From contig CAZYPN010000021.1 of assembly GCA_964649085.1 (NCBI GenBank), positions 1-64,000 on the forward strand: a stretch of DNA of 64,000 bases. The letters run 5' to 3'. A model generated the notes under the pieces. The model was not told where the DNA came from, made no database searches, and saw only the letters and a list, made by a program, of their open reading frames with translations. The translations under genes and the position numbers were made by a program. Shown here one piece after another: positions 23,825 through 32,177 of the stretch. Origin of the DNA: JADMJV01 sp964649085. Its GTDB lineage: Bacteria; Vulcanimicrobiota; Xenobia; Xenobiales; JADMJV01. How positions within the stretch are numbered: position 1 is the first letter of the stretch; every line of letters begins with the position of its first letter.

Positions 23825-25710
23825 GCGTCGGCGGCCCGATACTGCCCGAGTAGATGGAAGTAGGGGCAGAAGTCTCGCAGTTCAGCCAGAGCCGCCTCCA
23901 GATCCGAGCGCTTTTCGGGCACCTGCAGGTCGGCGAAAAAACGATACTCCCAGGGCCTGCCCGCAATGGGTCGAGACTCGAGGCGGTGCAGATTGATGCC
24001 GTATTTCACCAGTTTTCCCAGGGTCTCGTGCAGTGCCCCGGCGTGGTGGGGGGTGTCGAACACCAGACTGGCCTTGTCGGCTTCGGCCTGGGGCTGGCCC
24101 TGCCGTTCCAAAATCCAGAAGCGGGTGAAGTTGCGCGGATGCCGTTCAATGCCTTCGCGCAGTACTTCCAGCCCCCGCTGGTCGGCCACCTGGCGATGGG
24201 CGATGGCGGCCGAGTCGTGGCGTCCTTCACGCTCCACATAGAGCACGCTGCCCGCCGTGTCGTAGACATGCAGAATTTCCCAGTCGGGATGACTGCGCAG
24301 AAAGTCCTCACACTGGGCGGCCGCCTGAGGATGGGCGAACACGCGCCGAATGCCCTCCAGGGTACTGCCTTTCAGGCCGATCAGGCTGTGGCAGATGCGC
24401 AGCGAAATCTCTCCGACCACCTGCAGCTCAGGGTATTCCAAAATCAGGTCATAGTTGGGATGCACGCTGCCCGCCAGCGAGTTTTCCATGGGAATCACGG
24501 CATAGCGGGTCTCGCCGAGGGCCACCTGGGCGAAGGCCTCGGCAAAGCTGGGCACGGGAACCGCTTCCACACGGTTGCCGAAGAACTGTCGCAGGGCGCG
24601 CTCGCTGAAGGCCCCCGGTTCGCCCTGGTAGCAGGCGCGGGCGGGCCCGGCTGAGGGCTCTGGGGTGGGGGCGATCTGACGGCGAAAATCCATGCTGAGG
24701 TGGCGCCCCACCACGGGCGCAATGGCCGCCACGTCGCGCATCAGTTTTTCAAACTGCTGGGGATACAGGCTTTGGGCCCCGTCGGACATCGCCTCGGGCG
24801 GATTGGGATGGACCTCCACCATCAGGCCATCGGCTCCTGCGGCTACGGCCGCCAGGGCCATGGCCGGCACATAACCGCGGTGACCGGTTCCGTGGCTGGG
24901 ATCGACGATGATGGGCAGATGGCTCAACTGGCGAATGACGGGTATGGCACTCAGGTCCAGGGTGTTGCGCGTGCTGGGCTCAAAGGTGCGAATGCCTCGC
25001 TCGCACAAAATGACGCGCACGCCGTTGCCTCCTGCCAGCACGTATTCGGCCGACATCAGAAACTCTTCAATCGTGGCCGACAGTCCGCGCTTGAGCAGCA
25101 CCGCCCGGTTGGTGGTGGCCACCGCTTTGAGCAGTTCAAAATTCTGCATATTGCGGGCGCCGATTTGAAAGACGTCGGTATATTCGGCCACCAGCTCGAC
25201 ATGGGCGGGGGAAACCACCTCAGTAACGATGGGCAGGCCGTAGAGACGGCGAGCCTCGGCCAGAATCTCCAGGCCTTCCTGTCCCAGCCCCTGGAATGCG
25301 TAGGGCGAGCTGCGCGGCTTGTAGGCCCCACCGCGAAGAATATGGGCACCGGCCTCCTTGACCTGGGAAGCGATGTTCAACAGCCCTTCGCGAGACTCTA
25401 CCGAGCAGGGCCCGGCCATGACCAGCAGTTGAGGGCCCCCCAATTCGAGGGGGCCGACGGCCACCCGGCTGGTCTCCTGGCTGCCAGCTTCGCGCGAGGC
25501 CAGCTTGTAGGGGCGGCCCACCTTGATCACCTGACTGACCCCCGGCAGCATTTCCAGTTCACGGGCGTCTTTGGGCGTATTGCCGATCACCGCCAGCACC
25601 GAGCGCTCGGCCCCCTGAATCAGCCGGGTTTCCAGGCCTTTGCGTGCGATCAGATGCTGCAATTGTTCGATTTGAGGCGGGGCGAGGTCGGGGCGCAAGA
25701 CGACGATCAT
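23821..25710 (-). CDS. Fused DAHP synthase-prephenate dehydratase with ACT domain
   Basis: ATG 25710 has GAGGAAGG about seven bases upstream, giving 629 residues. Residues 1-70 form a ferredoxin-like regulatory domain (SVLAVIGNTPKDARELEMLPGVSQ). Residues 95-340 are a type I-beta DAHP synthase (MAGPCSVES, GGAYKPRSSPYAFQG, DPSHGTGHR). Residues 359-540 are prephenate dehydratase (YQGEPGAFSERA, VIPMENSLAG, RNFTRFWIL), and the end is a phenylalanine-type ACT domain (LHRLESRPIAGRPWEYRFF). One polypeptide thus holds the first shikimate step and the dedicated step to phenylpyruvate. Both ends carry regulatory domains, so dual feedback control is likely. Confidence 0.95.
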   Translation of the reverse strand: MIVVLRPDLAPPQIEQLQHLIARKGLETRLIQGAERSVLAVIGNTPKDARELEMLPGVSQVIKVGRPYKLASREAGSQETSRVAVGPLELGGPQLLVMAGPCSVESREGLLNIASQVKEAGAHILRGGAYKPRSSPYAFQGLGQEGLEILAEARRLYGLPIVTEVVSPAHVELVAEYTDVFQIGARNMQNFELLKAVATTNRAVLLKRGLSATIEEFLMSAEYVLAGGNGVRVILCERGIRTFEPSTRNTLDLSAIPVIRQLSHLPIIVDPSHGTGHRGYVPAMALAAVAAGADGLMVEVHPNPPEAMSDGAQSLYPQQFEKLMRDVAAIAPVVGRHLSMDFRRQIAPTPEPSAGPARACYQGEPGAFSERALRQFFGNRVEAVPVPSFAEAFAQVALGETRYAVIPMENSLAGSVHPNYDLILEYPELQVVGEISLRICHSLIGLKGSTLEGIRRVFAHPQAAAQCEDFLRSHPDWEILHVYDTAGSVLYVEREGRHDSAAIAHRQVADQRGLEVLREGIERHPRNFTRFWILERQGQPQAEADKASLVFDTPHHAGALHETLGKLVKYGINLHRLESRPIAGRPWEYRFFADLQVPEKRSDLEAALAELRDFCPYFHLLGQYRAADA

Positions 25711-25732
25711 GGTTGAACCTTCCTCAAGCCGG

Positions 25733-25764
25733 GAGGGATTTCCCTCTGTGCAGAAAGTGCGCAC
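25733..25764. promoter_or_regulatory. Two palindromes between divergent genes
   Basis: GAGGGA-TT-TCCCTC lies at 25733-25746 and GTGCGCAC at 25757-25764, directly before the RluA ATG. Both are perfect inverted repeats in the 54-base gap that must hold the promoters of the fused aromatic gene and the pseudouridine synthase. They may be operator sites. No convincing -10/-35 pair was found. Confidence 0.3.
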
Positions 25765-26598
25765 ATGAGGCTGGCCATTTGCGACTTGAAAGAAGATTGG
25801 GTAAGCACCGTTCAGGCTGCCCTGCAGTCCCAACAGGTGAAGGTTTCCCGCGCCCAGGTCCGCGACTGGCTCAAATCCGGTCGAGCCCGTTGGCAGGGCC
25901 GAGTGTTGCGCCTGGGACAACCCCTGCAATCGGGCTGGTTGGATTTGCAGGTGGTGCTGGCTCCGTCTTTCGGAAAGCCCTCGGTGGTCTGGCAGTCGGA
26001 GGGCCTGCTGGCTGTGAATAAGCCTGCCGGACTGTTGACCCACGCCACCGCCGATGGCCAGCGCGACGACCTGGTGAGTCAACTGCGAGAGCAATTCCCG
26101 GAACTCACCTTGTTGCATCGGCTCGACCGCGAAACCTCAGGCCTCGTGCTTCTGGCCCTGGATGCGCAGGTGGCGCGTGTGTTGAGCCAGGACCTGGCCG
26201 AAGGGCGCTTGGAAAAGACCTATTGGGCCTGGGTACAGGGCAGGCCACCCGAGTCGGGGCGGATCGATCGGCCCCTCGACGAGGTGCGCGGACGGGTGCA
26301 GCCCGGATTGGGCAAGCCGGCTCGCACGCGATTTCGCCGACTGGCCCAGCAAGGGTCGAAGGCCTGGTTGGAGCTGAATCCGGAGACGGGAAGAAAGCAC
26401 CAGCTTCGAGTCCATTTGGCCAGCAGCGGCTGGCCCATCGTCGGCGACCCGCTGTATGGAGGGCCGCCTGCCCCGCGTCTGGCGCTACACGCAGTGAGTT
26501 TGCGTTTTGTGCACCCGCGCCTGCAGCAGCAGGTCGAGGTGCGCTGCGAGCCCGGTTGGGAGCCGGAGTTAGCGGGTCTCTTCAGCGCCGGTGAATAG
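25765..26598 (+). CDS. RluA-family pseudouridine synthase
   Basis: This 277-residue enzyme has the catalytic HRLDRETSGLVLLAL motif with the essential Asp, the AVNKPAGLLTHA strand and GRKHQLRVHLASSGWPIVGDPLYG. It isomerises uridine to pseudouridine in rRNA or tRNA. The N-terminal 65 residues (VKVSRAQVRDWLKSGRARWQGR) look like a shortened S4-type RNA-binding domain. It diverges from the fused aromatic gene, and its last 30 bases overlap the convergent 52-residue small gene. The target nucleotide cannot be predicted. Confidence 0.95.
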   Translation: MRLAICDLKEDWVSTVQAALQSQQVKVSRAQVRDWLKSGRARWQGRVLRLGQPLQSGWLDLQVVLAPSFGKPSVVWQSEGLLAVNKPAGLLTHATADGQRDDLVSQLREQFPELTLLHRLDRETSGLVLLALDAQVARVLSQDLAEGRLEKTYWAWVQGRPPESGRIDRPLDEVRGRVQPGLGKPARTRFRRLAQQGSKAWLELNPETGRKHQLRVHLASSGWPIVGDPLYGGPPAPRLALHAVSLRFVHPRLQQQVEVRCEPGWEPELAGLFSAGE

Positions 26599-26727
26599 GC
26601 GCTGGTAGGTGTTCATGGCTCGCTCGATGGCCTGCATCATGGCAGCCTCTTCGAGCTGGGAAGACTGGGTGTCAGGGCTGGTGCTGGGGGTCTGACAGAG
26701 GGCGTCGAACAGATTCTGGCTGAACAT
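26569..26727 (-). CDS. Small 52-residue protein, unknown function
   Basis: This short frame starts MFSQNLFDALCQTPS and continues QLEEAAMMQAIERAMNTYQRLF before a TAA. The second half is a regular amphipathic helix, and the composition fits coding sequence. A GGAG lies 13 bases before the ATG, a rather long spacing. It follows the GNAT fusion gene by 68 bases on the same strand and overlaps the end of the convergent RluA gene by 30 bases. Three palindromes precede it. It may be a small regulator or interaction partner. Confidence 0.5.
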   Translation of the reverse strand: MFSQNLFDALCQTPSTSPDTQSSQLEEAAMMQAIERAMNTYQRLFTGAEETR

Positions 26728-26750
26728 TGTATATATGTCGCTCCATCTCC

Positions 26751-26792
26751 GAAACTGGTTTCAGGTTATCCTGTCGGCATGAAATTTTCATG
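26751..26792. promoter_or_regulatory. Cluster of three adjacent palindromes
   Basis: GAAAC-TG-GTTTC (26751-26762), CAGG-TTAT-CCTG (26762-26773) and CATGAAA-T-TTTCATG (26778-26792) are perfect inverted repeats packed into 42 bases just upstream of the 52-residue gene and just after the stop of the GNAT fusion gene. The AT-rich third one is unusual in this GC-rich window. They could be operators or processing hairpins. Confidence 0.45.
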
Positions 26793-26795
26793 AAG

Positions 26796-28229
26796 CTACA
26801 GACCCTCGGGCTCGTGGTAGCGAACGTAGGCCAGGATTTCCCGGGCCATCTCGTCCTCCACCTGGATGGCGTCGTAGTCGATGGCTACTCCGAAAAGGTC
26901 CTGCAGCATCAGGCAGGTGCCGGTGGTACGAAACTGCAGTCCGGAAAAGAAAAAGCCCATTTTCTCCAGGGGGCGCAAAAGGTGAAAGGTGCAGGGGTCG
27001 CCCAGCGGCAGAGTGAGTTGAAAGCAGCGATACTCTTGCATTCTTAGATAGCGGGCCATGGAGCGAATGCGCTCCAGGATGTTGGAACCATAGCGATCGA
27101 TGTGGATCTTGGCGGTCTTGCGCTTGGGGCTTTCCTGGGAAGAGACCACCGATTCGCCGGCGTGCAGCTCGAGCGGCCCGGCCTGGGCAAATTCCATCTC
27201 CAGGTCCAGATGCTGGCACAGGCTCTCGACCATGGCCCGATGTCGGTTGGGCACATAGAGAACCTCTTTTTCTTTGAGAATGCTCGGGTCAAGGGCCAGG
27301 TGATAACCGACCAGGCTTTCCCGCTGCTGCACCGGCTGCTCGATGCCTTGAAAGCAAAACAGACTGGCTCCCAGTACCACACAACAGGCTTTGAAGCCAA
27401 AGCTGTGCACCAGTCGCTGAGAGTAAGGATGGGTGGTCACCGCGTAGGTCTGCATGCGGCGCACGCCATCCTGGCGAGCCTGTTCCAGCAGCTGTGCGGC
27501 CATCTGTTTGGCCAGACCTCCCTTGCGATAGGCAGGTTCTACCGAAGCCACTCCGCCCACCGCCACCACCGAATCGAGTCGACTGCGCTCGTAGGCCAGA
27601 TGGCCTACCACCTCGCCCGCTTCGTTGATGGCCACCAGCGAGCGCATGAGTCCCTGCTCGTTCAGGTTGGCCAGGCGCTCGGGCAGATAGACCGCATCGA
27701 GCACCGAATAAGAATATCCGTAGGTGCGCCAGACGCAGCGGGAAACGGCTACGGCGTCTTCGGCCCGCAGCGGTCGGATCTCTCGAACCGGAGAGGTGGT
27801 GCTGGTCTCGGGCGCCGGCGCAGCAGCCACCTCCTGGGACTGCTCCAGGGGATGGTATTTGACAATGGTTGTAACCTTGCCCTCCAGGCCCCGATTGGAG
27901 AACTCCAGTTTATCGAATTCGCTCTGGGCCCCTTGCAGTCGGCTGGCAACCTCGGGCCGGGTCCACATCTGAGGGTCAAAGGGCAATCCCTGGTCGCGGA
28001 CGGTGAGTTGCAGACCTCCAGGGATGGAACTCAGGCACAGGTCGAGCGGGGAAGCGTCCTGGTGAAATTCTTGACCCAGCAAAACTTCCACTACCCGGGC
28101 GCTGGCCTGGGCCAGAGGGCGGGCGGCCTGGAGGGACATTCCATAGTGCATGGCGCCGCATTCCACGAAGGCCACCACGGTGGGAGTCCAGCCAGGTTCG
28201 ATGGGTATCTGGAGACGGGCTCCGGTCAC
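26796..28229 (-). CDS. RsbW-like ATPase domain fused to GNAT acetyltransferase
   Basis: This 477-residue protein starts at a GTG overlapping the stop of the upstream ankyrin gene (GTGA). Residues 1-115 look like an anti-sigma-type HATPase (RsbW/SpoIIAB): PGWTPTVVAFVECGAMHYGM, then LQLTVRDQGLPFDPQ as the ATP-lid G-box. After a linker, residues of about 145-300 are a GNAT domain (VASVEPAYRKGGLAKQMAAQLLEQAR as acetyl-CoA loop). The C-terminal part (about 320-477) is an unrecognised helical domain with some GNAT-like features. The combination suggests a switch protein in a partner-switching pathway that may acetylate a partner. No cognate sigma factor is visible. Confidence 0.82.
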   Translation of the reverse strand: MTGARLQIPIEPGWTPTVVAFVECGAMHYGMSLQAARPLAQASARVVEVLLGQEFHQDASPLDLCLSSIPGGLQLTVRDQGLPFDPQMWTRPEVASRLQGAQSEFDKLEFSNRGLEGKVTTIVKYHPLEQSQEVAAAPAPETSTTSPVREIRPLRAEDAVAVSRCVWRTYGYSYSVLDAVYLPERLANLNEQGLMRSLVAINEAGEVVGHLAYERSRLDSVVAVGGVASVEPAYRKGGLAKQMAAQLLEQARQDGVRRMQTYAVTTHPYSQRLVHSFGFKACCVVLGASLFCFQGIEQPVQQRESLVGYHLALDPSILKEKEVLYVPNRHRAMVESLCQHLDLEMEFAQAGPLELHAGESVVSSQESPKRKTAKIHIDRYGSNILERIRSMARYLRMQEYRCFQLTLPLGDPCTFHLLRPLEKMGFFFSGLQFRTTGTCLMLQDLFGVAIDYDAIQVEDEMAREILAYVRYHEPEGL

Positions 28230-28906
28230 GGAGCGTTGTTCAGGGCCTCTTCAAGCTTGCTCACCACCCGATCCCAGTCGCCTTTACGCTTGTCCTGGGC
28301 CAGTTGTATGGGCGTTTTGCCCGAGCGGTCGGCCAACCTCGGGTCGGCGCCCGCCTTGAGCAACGATTCCACCACGCGCAAATGCCCCTGGCCGGCAGCT
28401 TTGTGCAGAGCAGTACCCCCGTCGCCACAGGCGATTTTATGGTCGCAACCGGCGGCCAGCAACAGATCGACCACCTCGGCGTGCCCGGCGCTGGCCGCCA
28501 GCGTCAGCGGCGTATAGCCACGGTTGTCAATCGGGTCTTTGAAAATGCCCGGGCGTGCCAACAGATATTCTACCGTGGAGGCCTGGCCCTTATAGGCAGC
28601 CATGTGCAGCGGCGTGCTGCCGTCGCTGTCGGCGCCGTTCATGTTTTCCCCTTTGGCCTCGAGCAGCTCGAGTTCGTGCACCGAGCCGCTGGCGGCGGCT
28701 TTCTGAGCCTGCGACTTTTGGGCCACCCGGGCGGGCTTCTGGGGGGTCGGATTGGCATCTGGAATCGGTTGAGGATTGCTCCTCGACTGATCGCGAATCT
28801 CGCGGGCCTCGGCCTGAATTTCCTTGGCCTTTCGCATGTAGGGAGGCGTTTGGGCCTGGGCCATACCGGCCAGCAGCATCAGGGCAATCCAGTGTGTCGT
28901 TCGCAT
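28226..28906 (-). CDS. Exported ankyrin-repeat protein
   Basis: From ATG 28906 the product has 226 residues, with a signal peptide MRTTHWIALMLLAGMAQA. After a charged linker come ankyrin repeats: DGSTPLHMAAYKGQASTVEYLL, RGYTPLTLAASAGHAEVVDLLL, GGTALHKAAGQGHLRVVESLL and a final capping repeat SGKTPIQLAQDK. It should sit in the periplasm or outside the membrane as a protein-binding module. It is co-transcribed with the RsbW-GNAT fusion (GTGA overlap). The frame open upstream to 28996 is not used because the signal peptide fixes the start. Confidence 0.9.
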   Translation of the reverse strand: MRTTHWIALMLLAGMAQAQTPPYMRKAKEIQAEAREIRDQSRSNPQPIPDANPTPQKPARVAQKSQAQKAAASGSVHELELLEAKGENMNGADSDGSTPLHMAAYKGQASTVEYLLARPGIFKDPIDNRGYTPLTLAASAGHAEVVDLLLAAGCDHKIACGDGGTALHKAAGQGHLRVVESLLKAGADPRLADRSGKTPIQLAQDKRKGDWDRVVSKLEEALNNAP

Positions 28907-28971
28907 GCCCTTGTTTTCTCTGATGGATGCCTGCCTTCCCCCTGACGGAAAGGAGATCGCCGGAGGGGCTC

Positions 28972-28991
28972 GCAGCACCATCCGGTGCTGC
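28972..28991. promoter_or_regulatory. 8-bp perfect inverted repeat between divergent genes
   Basis: GCAGCACC-ATCC-GGTGCTGC is a perfect 8-bp hairpin with a 4-base loop, 65 bases upstream of the ankyrin gene and over the GTG start proposed for the small membrane protein. No T-run follows. It is a plausible operator or a translation-controlling hairpin. Confidence 0.4.
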
Positions 28992-29389
28992 GTCAAAACC
29001 TACCCGAGTTTCTCATGGCCGTTGTGCTCTCGATGTTCTTGCTGCTGGGATATTCCATGCGCGACAATCGCGACCCATCCAGTTTCCGAACCCCCCGTCC
29101 CACCCCCCGGGTGCAGCCTCGGTTCCTGCTCGAGCTGGAACTGTCTGGCCGACGCCTGACCATTCAGCCCGATGGTCAGGTGCTGGGAAAACGCCGATTG
29201 ACCGAGAGTGAGTGGATCGACCTGCGCCAGCATGTCTCGCGATTGCCAACGGCCGGCCCGGGTGGCCAGGGCCGGCTGCGGTTTTACTCCGATCGTGGCC
29301 CCGAGCAGCTCGATTTCGACCCGAAGCAACCCCCTCCCGAGGTGGCGCGGGTGGTCGAGCAGCTGCGGTTGCTTGAAGTGTGGCCCTGA
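28985..29389 (+). CDS. Small membrane-anchored protein, unknown function
   Basis: This protein of 134 residues (GTG 28985) or 124 residues (ATG 29015) has one N-terminal hydrophobic segment (FLMAVVLSMFLLLGYSM) and a soluble domain of about 100 residues. That domain alternates beta strands with charged turns (RFLLELELSGRRLTIQPDGQVLGKRR, LRFYSDRGPEQLDFDP). It resembles no family I can name. The hairpin at the GTG would hide that start in RNA, so the ATG is possible. It precedes malQ by 35 bases and may be co-transcribed with it. Confidence 0.7.
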   Translation: MLRQNLPEFLMAVVLSMFLLLGYSMRDNRDPSSFRTPRPTPRVQPRFLLELELSGRRLTIQPDGQVLGKRRLTESEWIDLRQHVSRLPTAGPGGQGRLRFYSDRGPEQLDFDPKQPPPEVARVVEQLRLLEVWP

Positions 29390-29424
29390 CAGGAGCCACT
29401 CCCCTGGTTAGCGCATAGCCATCC

Positions 29425-30903
29425 ATGGCTTTCACACGATGCAGTGGAGTATTGCTCCACCCCACCAGTTTTCCGGGCCGCTATGGCGTGGGTTCTCTCG
29501 GTCGCTCGGCTTATGCCTGGGTCGACTTTCTGGCTGATGCGGGTCAGAAGCTCTGGCAGGTGCTACCGCTGGGCCCTACCTCTTATGGCGACAGCCCTTA
29601 TCAGAGCCCCTCGACCTTCGCTGGCAACCCCTACCTGATAGGCCTGGAAGCTTTGCAGGAAGAGGGCTTGCTCGAGGCGGCCGAGCTGCAGGGAGCTCCC
29701 GAAATGCCGGAAGGCAAGGTGGATTATTGCGCCCTGTACGAATGGAAGCTGCCCTTGCTGCGGCGGCTGGCCCGGCGGATGTTGCAACAGCCGCTAGCCG
29801 AGTTTCAGAGCTTTTGTGAGCAGCAGCAGCGCTGGCTCGACGACTATGCCCTGTTTGCGGCTATCAAGGGCGAGCGCAACAATCAATCCTGGATTGAGTG
29901 GCCCTGGGAGCTGCGCAGTCGTCAGACGGCCGCCTTGCAGGATGCCCGCCAACGACTGTCCGCGGTTATCGCCGAGGAAAAGCTCATCCAATGGTTGTTC
30001 TTTCGCCAGTGGGCCCAGTTGAAAGCCTATGCCAATCGCCGCGGAGTCCAGATCTTCGGCGACATTCCCATCTTTGTCGCCCTGGACAGCGCCGATACCT
30101 GGTGCCAGCCCGGGCTGTTTCAGTTCGACTCGAAGCTGCAGCCTCGCGCCGTGGCAGGAGTGCCGCCTGATTATTTTTCTCCCACCGGACAGCTGTGGGG
30201 CAATCCGCTTTACGATTGGAAGCAGCACCGTGCCAGCGGTTATAGCTGGTGGATCGAGCGCATTCGAGCAGCCCTGAACCTTTATGATGTGTTGCGCATC
30301 GACCATTTTCGGGGGTTTGCCGCTTACTGGCAGGTTCCAGCGGGCGCCAAAACAGCCGAAAAGGGTCGCTGGGTGAAGGGCCCCGGGGCCGACTTCTTCC
30401 GCCAGGTGCTCAAGGTGCTTCCCGAAGCAGCCATTGTGGCCGAAGACCTGGGCGACATCACGCCCGATGTGTTGGCCTTGCGCGACCAGTTCAAGCTGCC
30501 CGGCATGAAGGTGGTGCAGTTCGGCTTTGGCTCCGACCCGGGCAACCCGTTTCTGCCGCACAACTTTGAGTCTACGAACTTCGTTGCCTATACCGGCACC
30601 CACGACAATGACACTGTGAAGGGCTGGTTCGAGCAGGCCACGCCCCGGGAACGGCAATACTGCCTCGACTACTTCGGCAACCCACAGGAGCCCATGAGCC
30701 AGGTGCTGATCCGCGCCACCATGGCCAGTGTGGCCACGGTGGCCATCGTTCCGCTGCAGGATGTGCTCGACCTGGGAACCGAGGCGCGCATGAACTTTCC
30801 CGGTCGCAGCCACGACAACTGGCAGTGGCGGCTCTTGCCCAATCAGCTCCAGGCCAATCACCAGTCCCGGCTGAAGGAGTGGACACGGCTGTACCGCCGC
30901 TAA
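29425..30903 (+). CDS. malQ: 4-alpha-glucanotransferase (amylomaltase, GH77)
   Basis: This 492-residue protein shows the GH77 set: GVLLHPTSFPGRYGVGSLG at the start, the nucleophile Asp in LRIDHFRGF, the acid/base Glu in VAEDLGDITPDV, and the third acid in TGTHDNDTVKGW. NFPGRSHDNWQWR is near the end. It moves alpha-1,4-glucan chains between maltooligosaccharides in glycogen or starch metabolism. The length is normal for bacterial MalQ. No Shine-Dalgarno is clear before the ATG. Confidence 0.97.
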   Translation: MAFTRCSGVLLHPTSFPGRYGVGSLGRSAYAWVDFLADAGQKLWQVLPLGPTSYGDSPYQSPSTFAGNPYLIGLEALQEEGLLEAAELQGAPEMPEGKVDYCALYEWKLPLLRRLARRMLQQPLAEFQSFCEQQQRWLDDYALFAAIKGERNNQSWIEWPWELRSRQTAALQDARQRLSAVIAEEKLIQWLFFRQWAQLKAYANRRGVQIFGDIPIFVALDSADTWCQPGLFQFDSKLQPRAVAGVPPDYFSPTGQLWGNPLYDWKQHRASGYSWWIERIRAALNLYDVLRIDHFRGFAAYWQVPAGAKTAEKGRWVKGPGADFFRQVLKVLPEAAIVAEDLGDITPDVLALRDQFKLPGMKVVQFGFGSDPGNPFLPHNFESTNFVAYTGTHDNDTVKGWFEQATPRERQYCLDYFGNPQEPMSQVLIRATMASVATVAIVPLQDVLDLGTEARMNFPGRSHDNWQWRLLPNQLQANHQSRLKEWTRLYRR

Positions 30904-30947
30904 GGCCTGGCAGAGGGAGAATCTCGTCGGTCCGGAAGTGTTTCCGG

Positions 30948-32177
30948 GTGAGTGACGATCCTCTCGATGCCCTGCTCGCGGCCTTAAAGCTGAGCCCCGA
31001 TAACCTCCCTCTGCGCCAGCATGTGGTGCAAGAGTTGCTCAAGTCCCGACGCTACGGTCAGGCCGCCGAGGTGGCCGGTCCGCTGCTTCAGTCGGAGCAT
31101 CGCGGCCTGGGCTTGTTGGCGCGGGCCCGCCAGGAACTGGCCGACCATCAGCTGGACCAGGCCCGGGCCAGCTACAAAGAAGCGATTACCCTGAATTCCC
31201 GGCTGATCGATGAGGGTCTGGAAGCCGAGTTGGAAGTCCAGCAGCCCTTGCGTGTGCCGCTTCCCGGCGAAGCCAGAGGCGATCTGGGCGAGGCTCACGA
31301 GGACGATAACCGGATGCGCATCACCTTCGACCAGATCGGGGGCATGGATTCGCTCAAGGAAAAGATCAGGCTCAGCATCCTTTACCCCCTGCAGAAGCCC
31401 GAAATTTACGCCGCTTATGGCAAGAAAATCGGCGGGGGGCTGCTGCTCTACGGGCCGCCGGGTTGCGGCAAGACCTATCTGGCTCGAGCCACGGCCGGCG
31501 AGCTGGGAGCCAATTTTTATACCCTTTCGCTCAACGAAATCTTGAGCATGTGGTTGGGTGAAAGTGAAAAGGCCCTGGCTCGTTTGTTTGAAACCGCACG
31601 CCAGCACGCTCCATCGGTGATCTTCATCGACGAAGTCGACGCTTTGGGAGCCAAACGCAGCGACTTCAACTCGGCTACCGGAAGGGCCATTGTTTCCCAG
31701 TTCCTGGTCGAGATGGACGGCATTGTGTCCAACAATCAAAAAGTCATGGTGCTCGGCGCCACCAACATGCCCTGGAACGTGGATTCGGCGCTGCGCCGCC
31801 CCGGACGTTTCGATCGGGTGTTGTTCGTGCCTCCGCCCGACCGGCCGGCCCGCGAACAAATCCTGCAGATTCATTGCCAGAACCGCAAGCTTTCCAGCGC
31901 CGTCAATCTGGCCGAGATGGCCTCGAAAACCGAGCACTTCTCGGGGGCCGATCTGTCCCATCTGGTCGAGATGGCCACCGAGCGGGCGCTGTCCGAGGCG
32001 CTGCGCAGCGGTCAGCTGCGCGAGGTCGATCAGCGCGATTTCCAGATGGCCCTCAAGGAGTGCCGTCCCTCCACCATGGAGTGGCTGAGGCGGGCCAAGA
32101 ATTACGTCAATTTCGCCAACCAGGACGGACTCTATGACGACCTGGATCGGTATTTGGAGAAAGCGAGGATCCGATGA
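30948..32177 (+). CDS. AAA+ ATPase with N-terminal TPR-like region
   Basis: From GTG 30948 the protein has 409 residues. Residues 1-100 are TPR-like helices (LRQHVVQELLKSRRYGQAAEVAGPLL). The AAA+ module (about 130-330) has Walker A GPPGCGKTYLA, Walker B VIFIDEVDALGAKRS, sensor 1 GATNMPW and the arginine finger region RRPGRFDR, close to the Vps4/FtsH-type group. It probably remodels protein complexes. Its stop overlaps the next gene's ATG (ATGA), so it works with that membrane TPR protein. Another start is possible because the Shine-Dalgarno is weak. Confidence 0.92.
   Translation: MSDDPLDALLAALKLSPDNLPLRQHVVQELLKSRRYGQAAEVAGPLLQSEHRGLGLLARARQELADHQLDQARASYKEAITLNSRLIDEGLEAELEVQQPLRVPLPGEARGDLGEAHEDDNRMRITFDQIGGMDSLKEKIRLSILYPLQKPEIYAAYGKKIGGGLLLYGPPGCGKTYLARATAGELGANFYTLSLNEILSMWLGESEKALARLFETARQHAPSVIFIDEVDALGAKRSDFNSATGRAIVSQFLVEMDGIVSNNQKVMVLGATNMPWNVDSALRRPGRFDRVLFVPPPDRPAREQILQIHCQNRKLSSAVNLAEMASKTEHFSGADLSHLVEMATERALSEALRSGQLREVDQRDFQMALKECRPSTMEWLRRAKNYVNFANQDGLYDDLDRYLEKARIR

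Noticed and set aside
23821..26118. Extension of the aromatic fusion gene upstream of 25710
   Set aside because: The extra residues lie opposite the RluA gene and do not match any domain; a strong Shine-Dalgarno marks ATG 25710.
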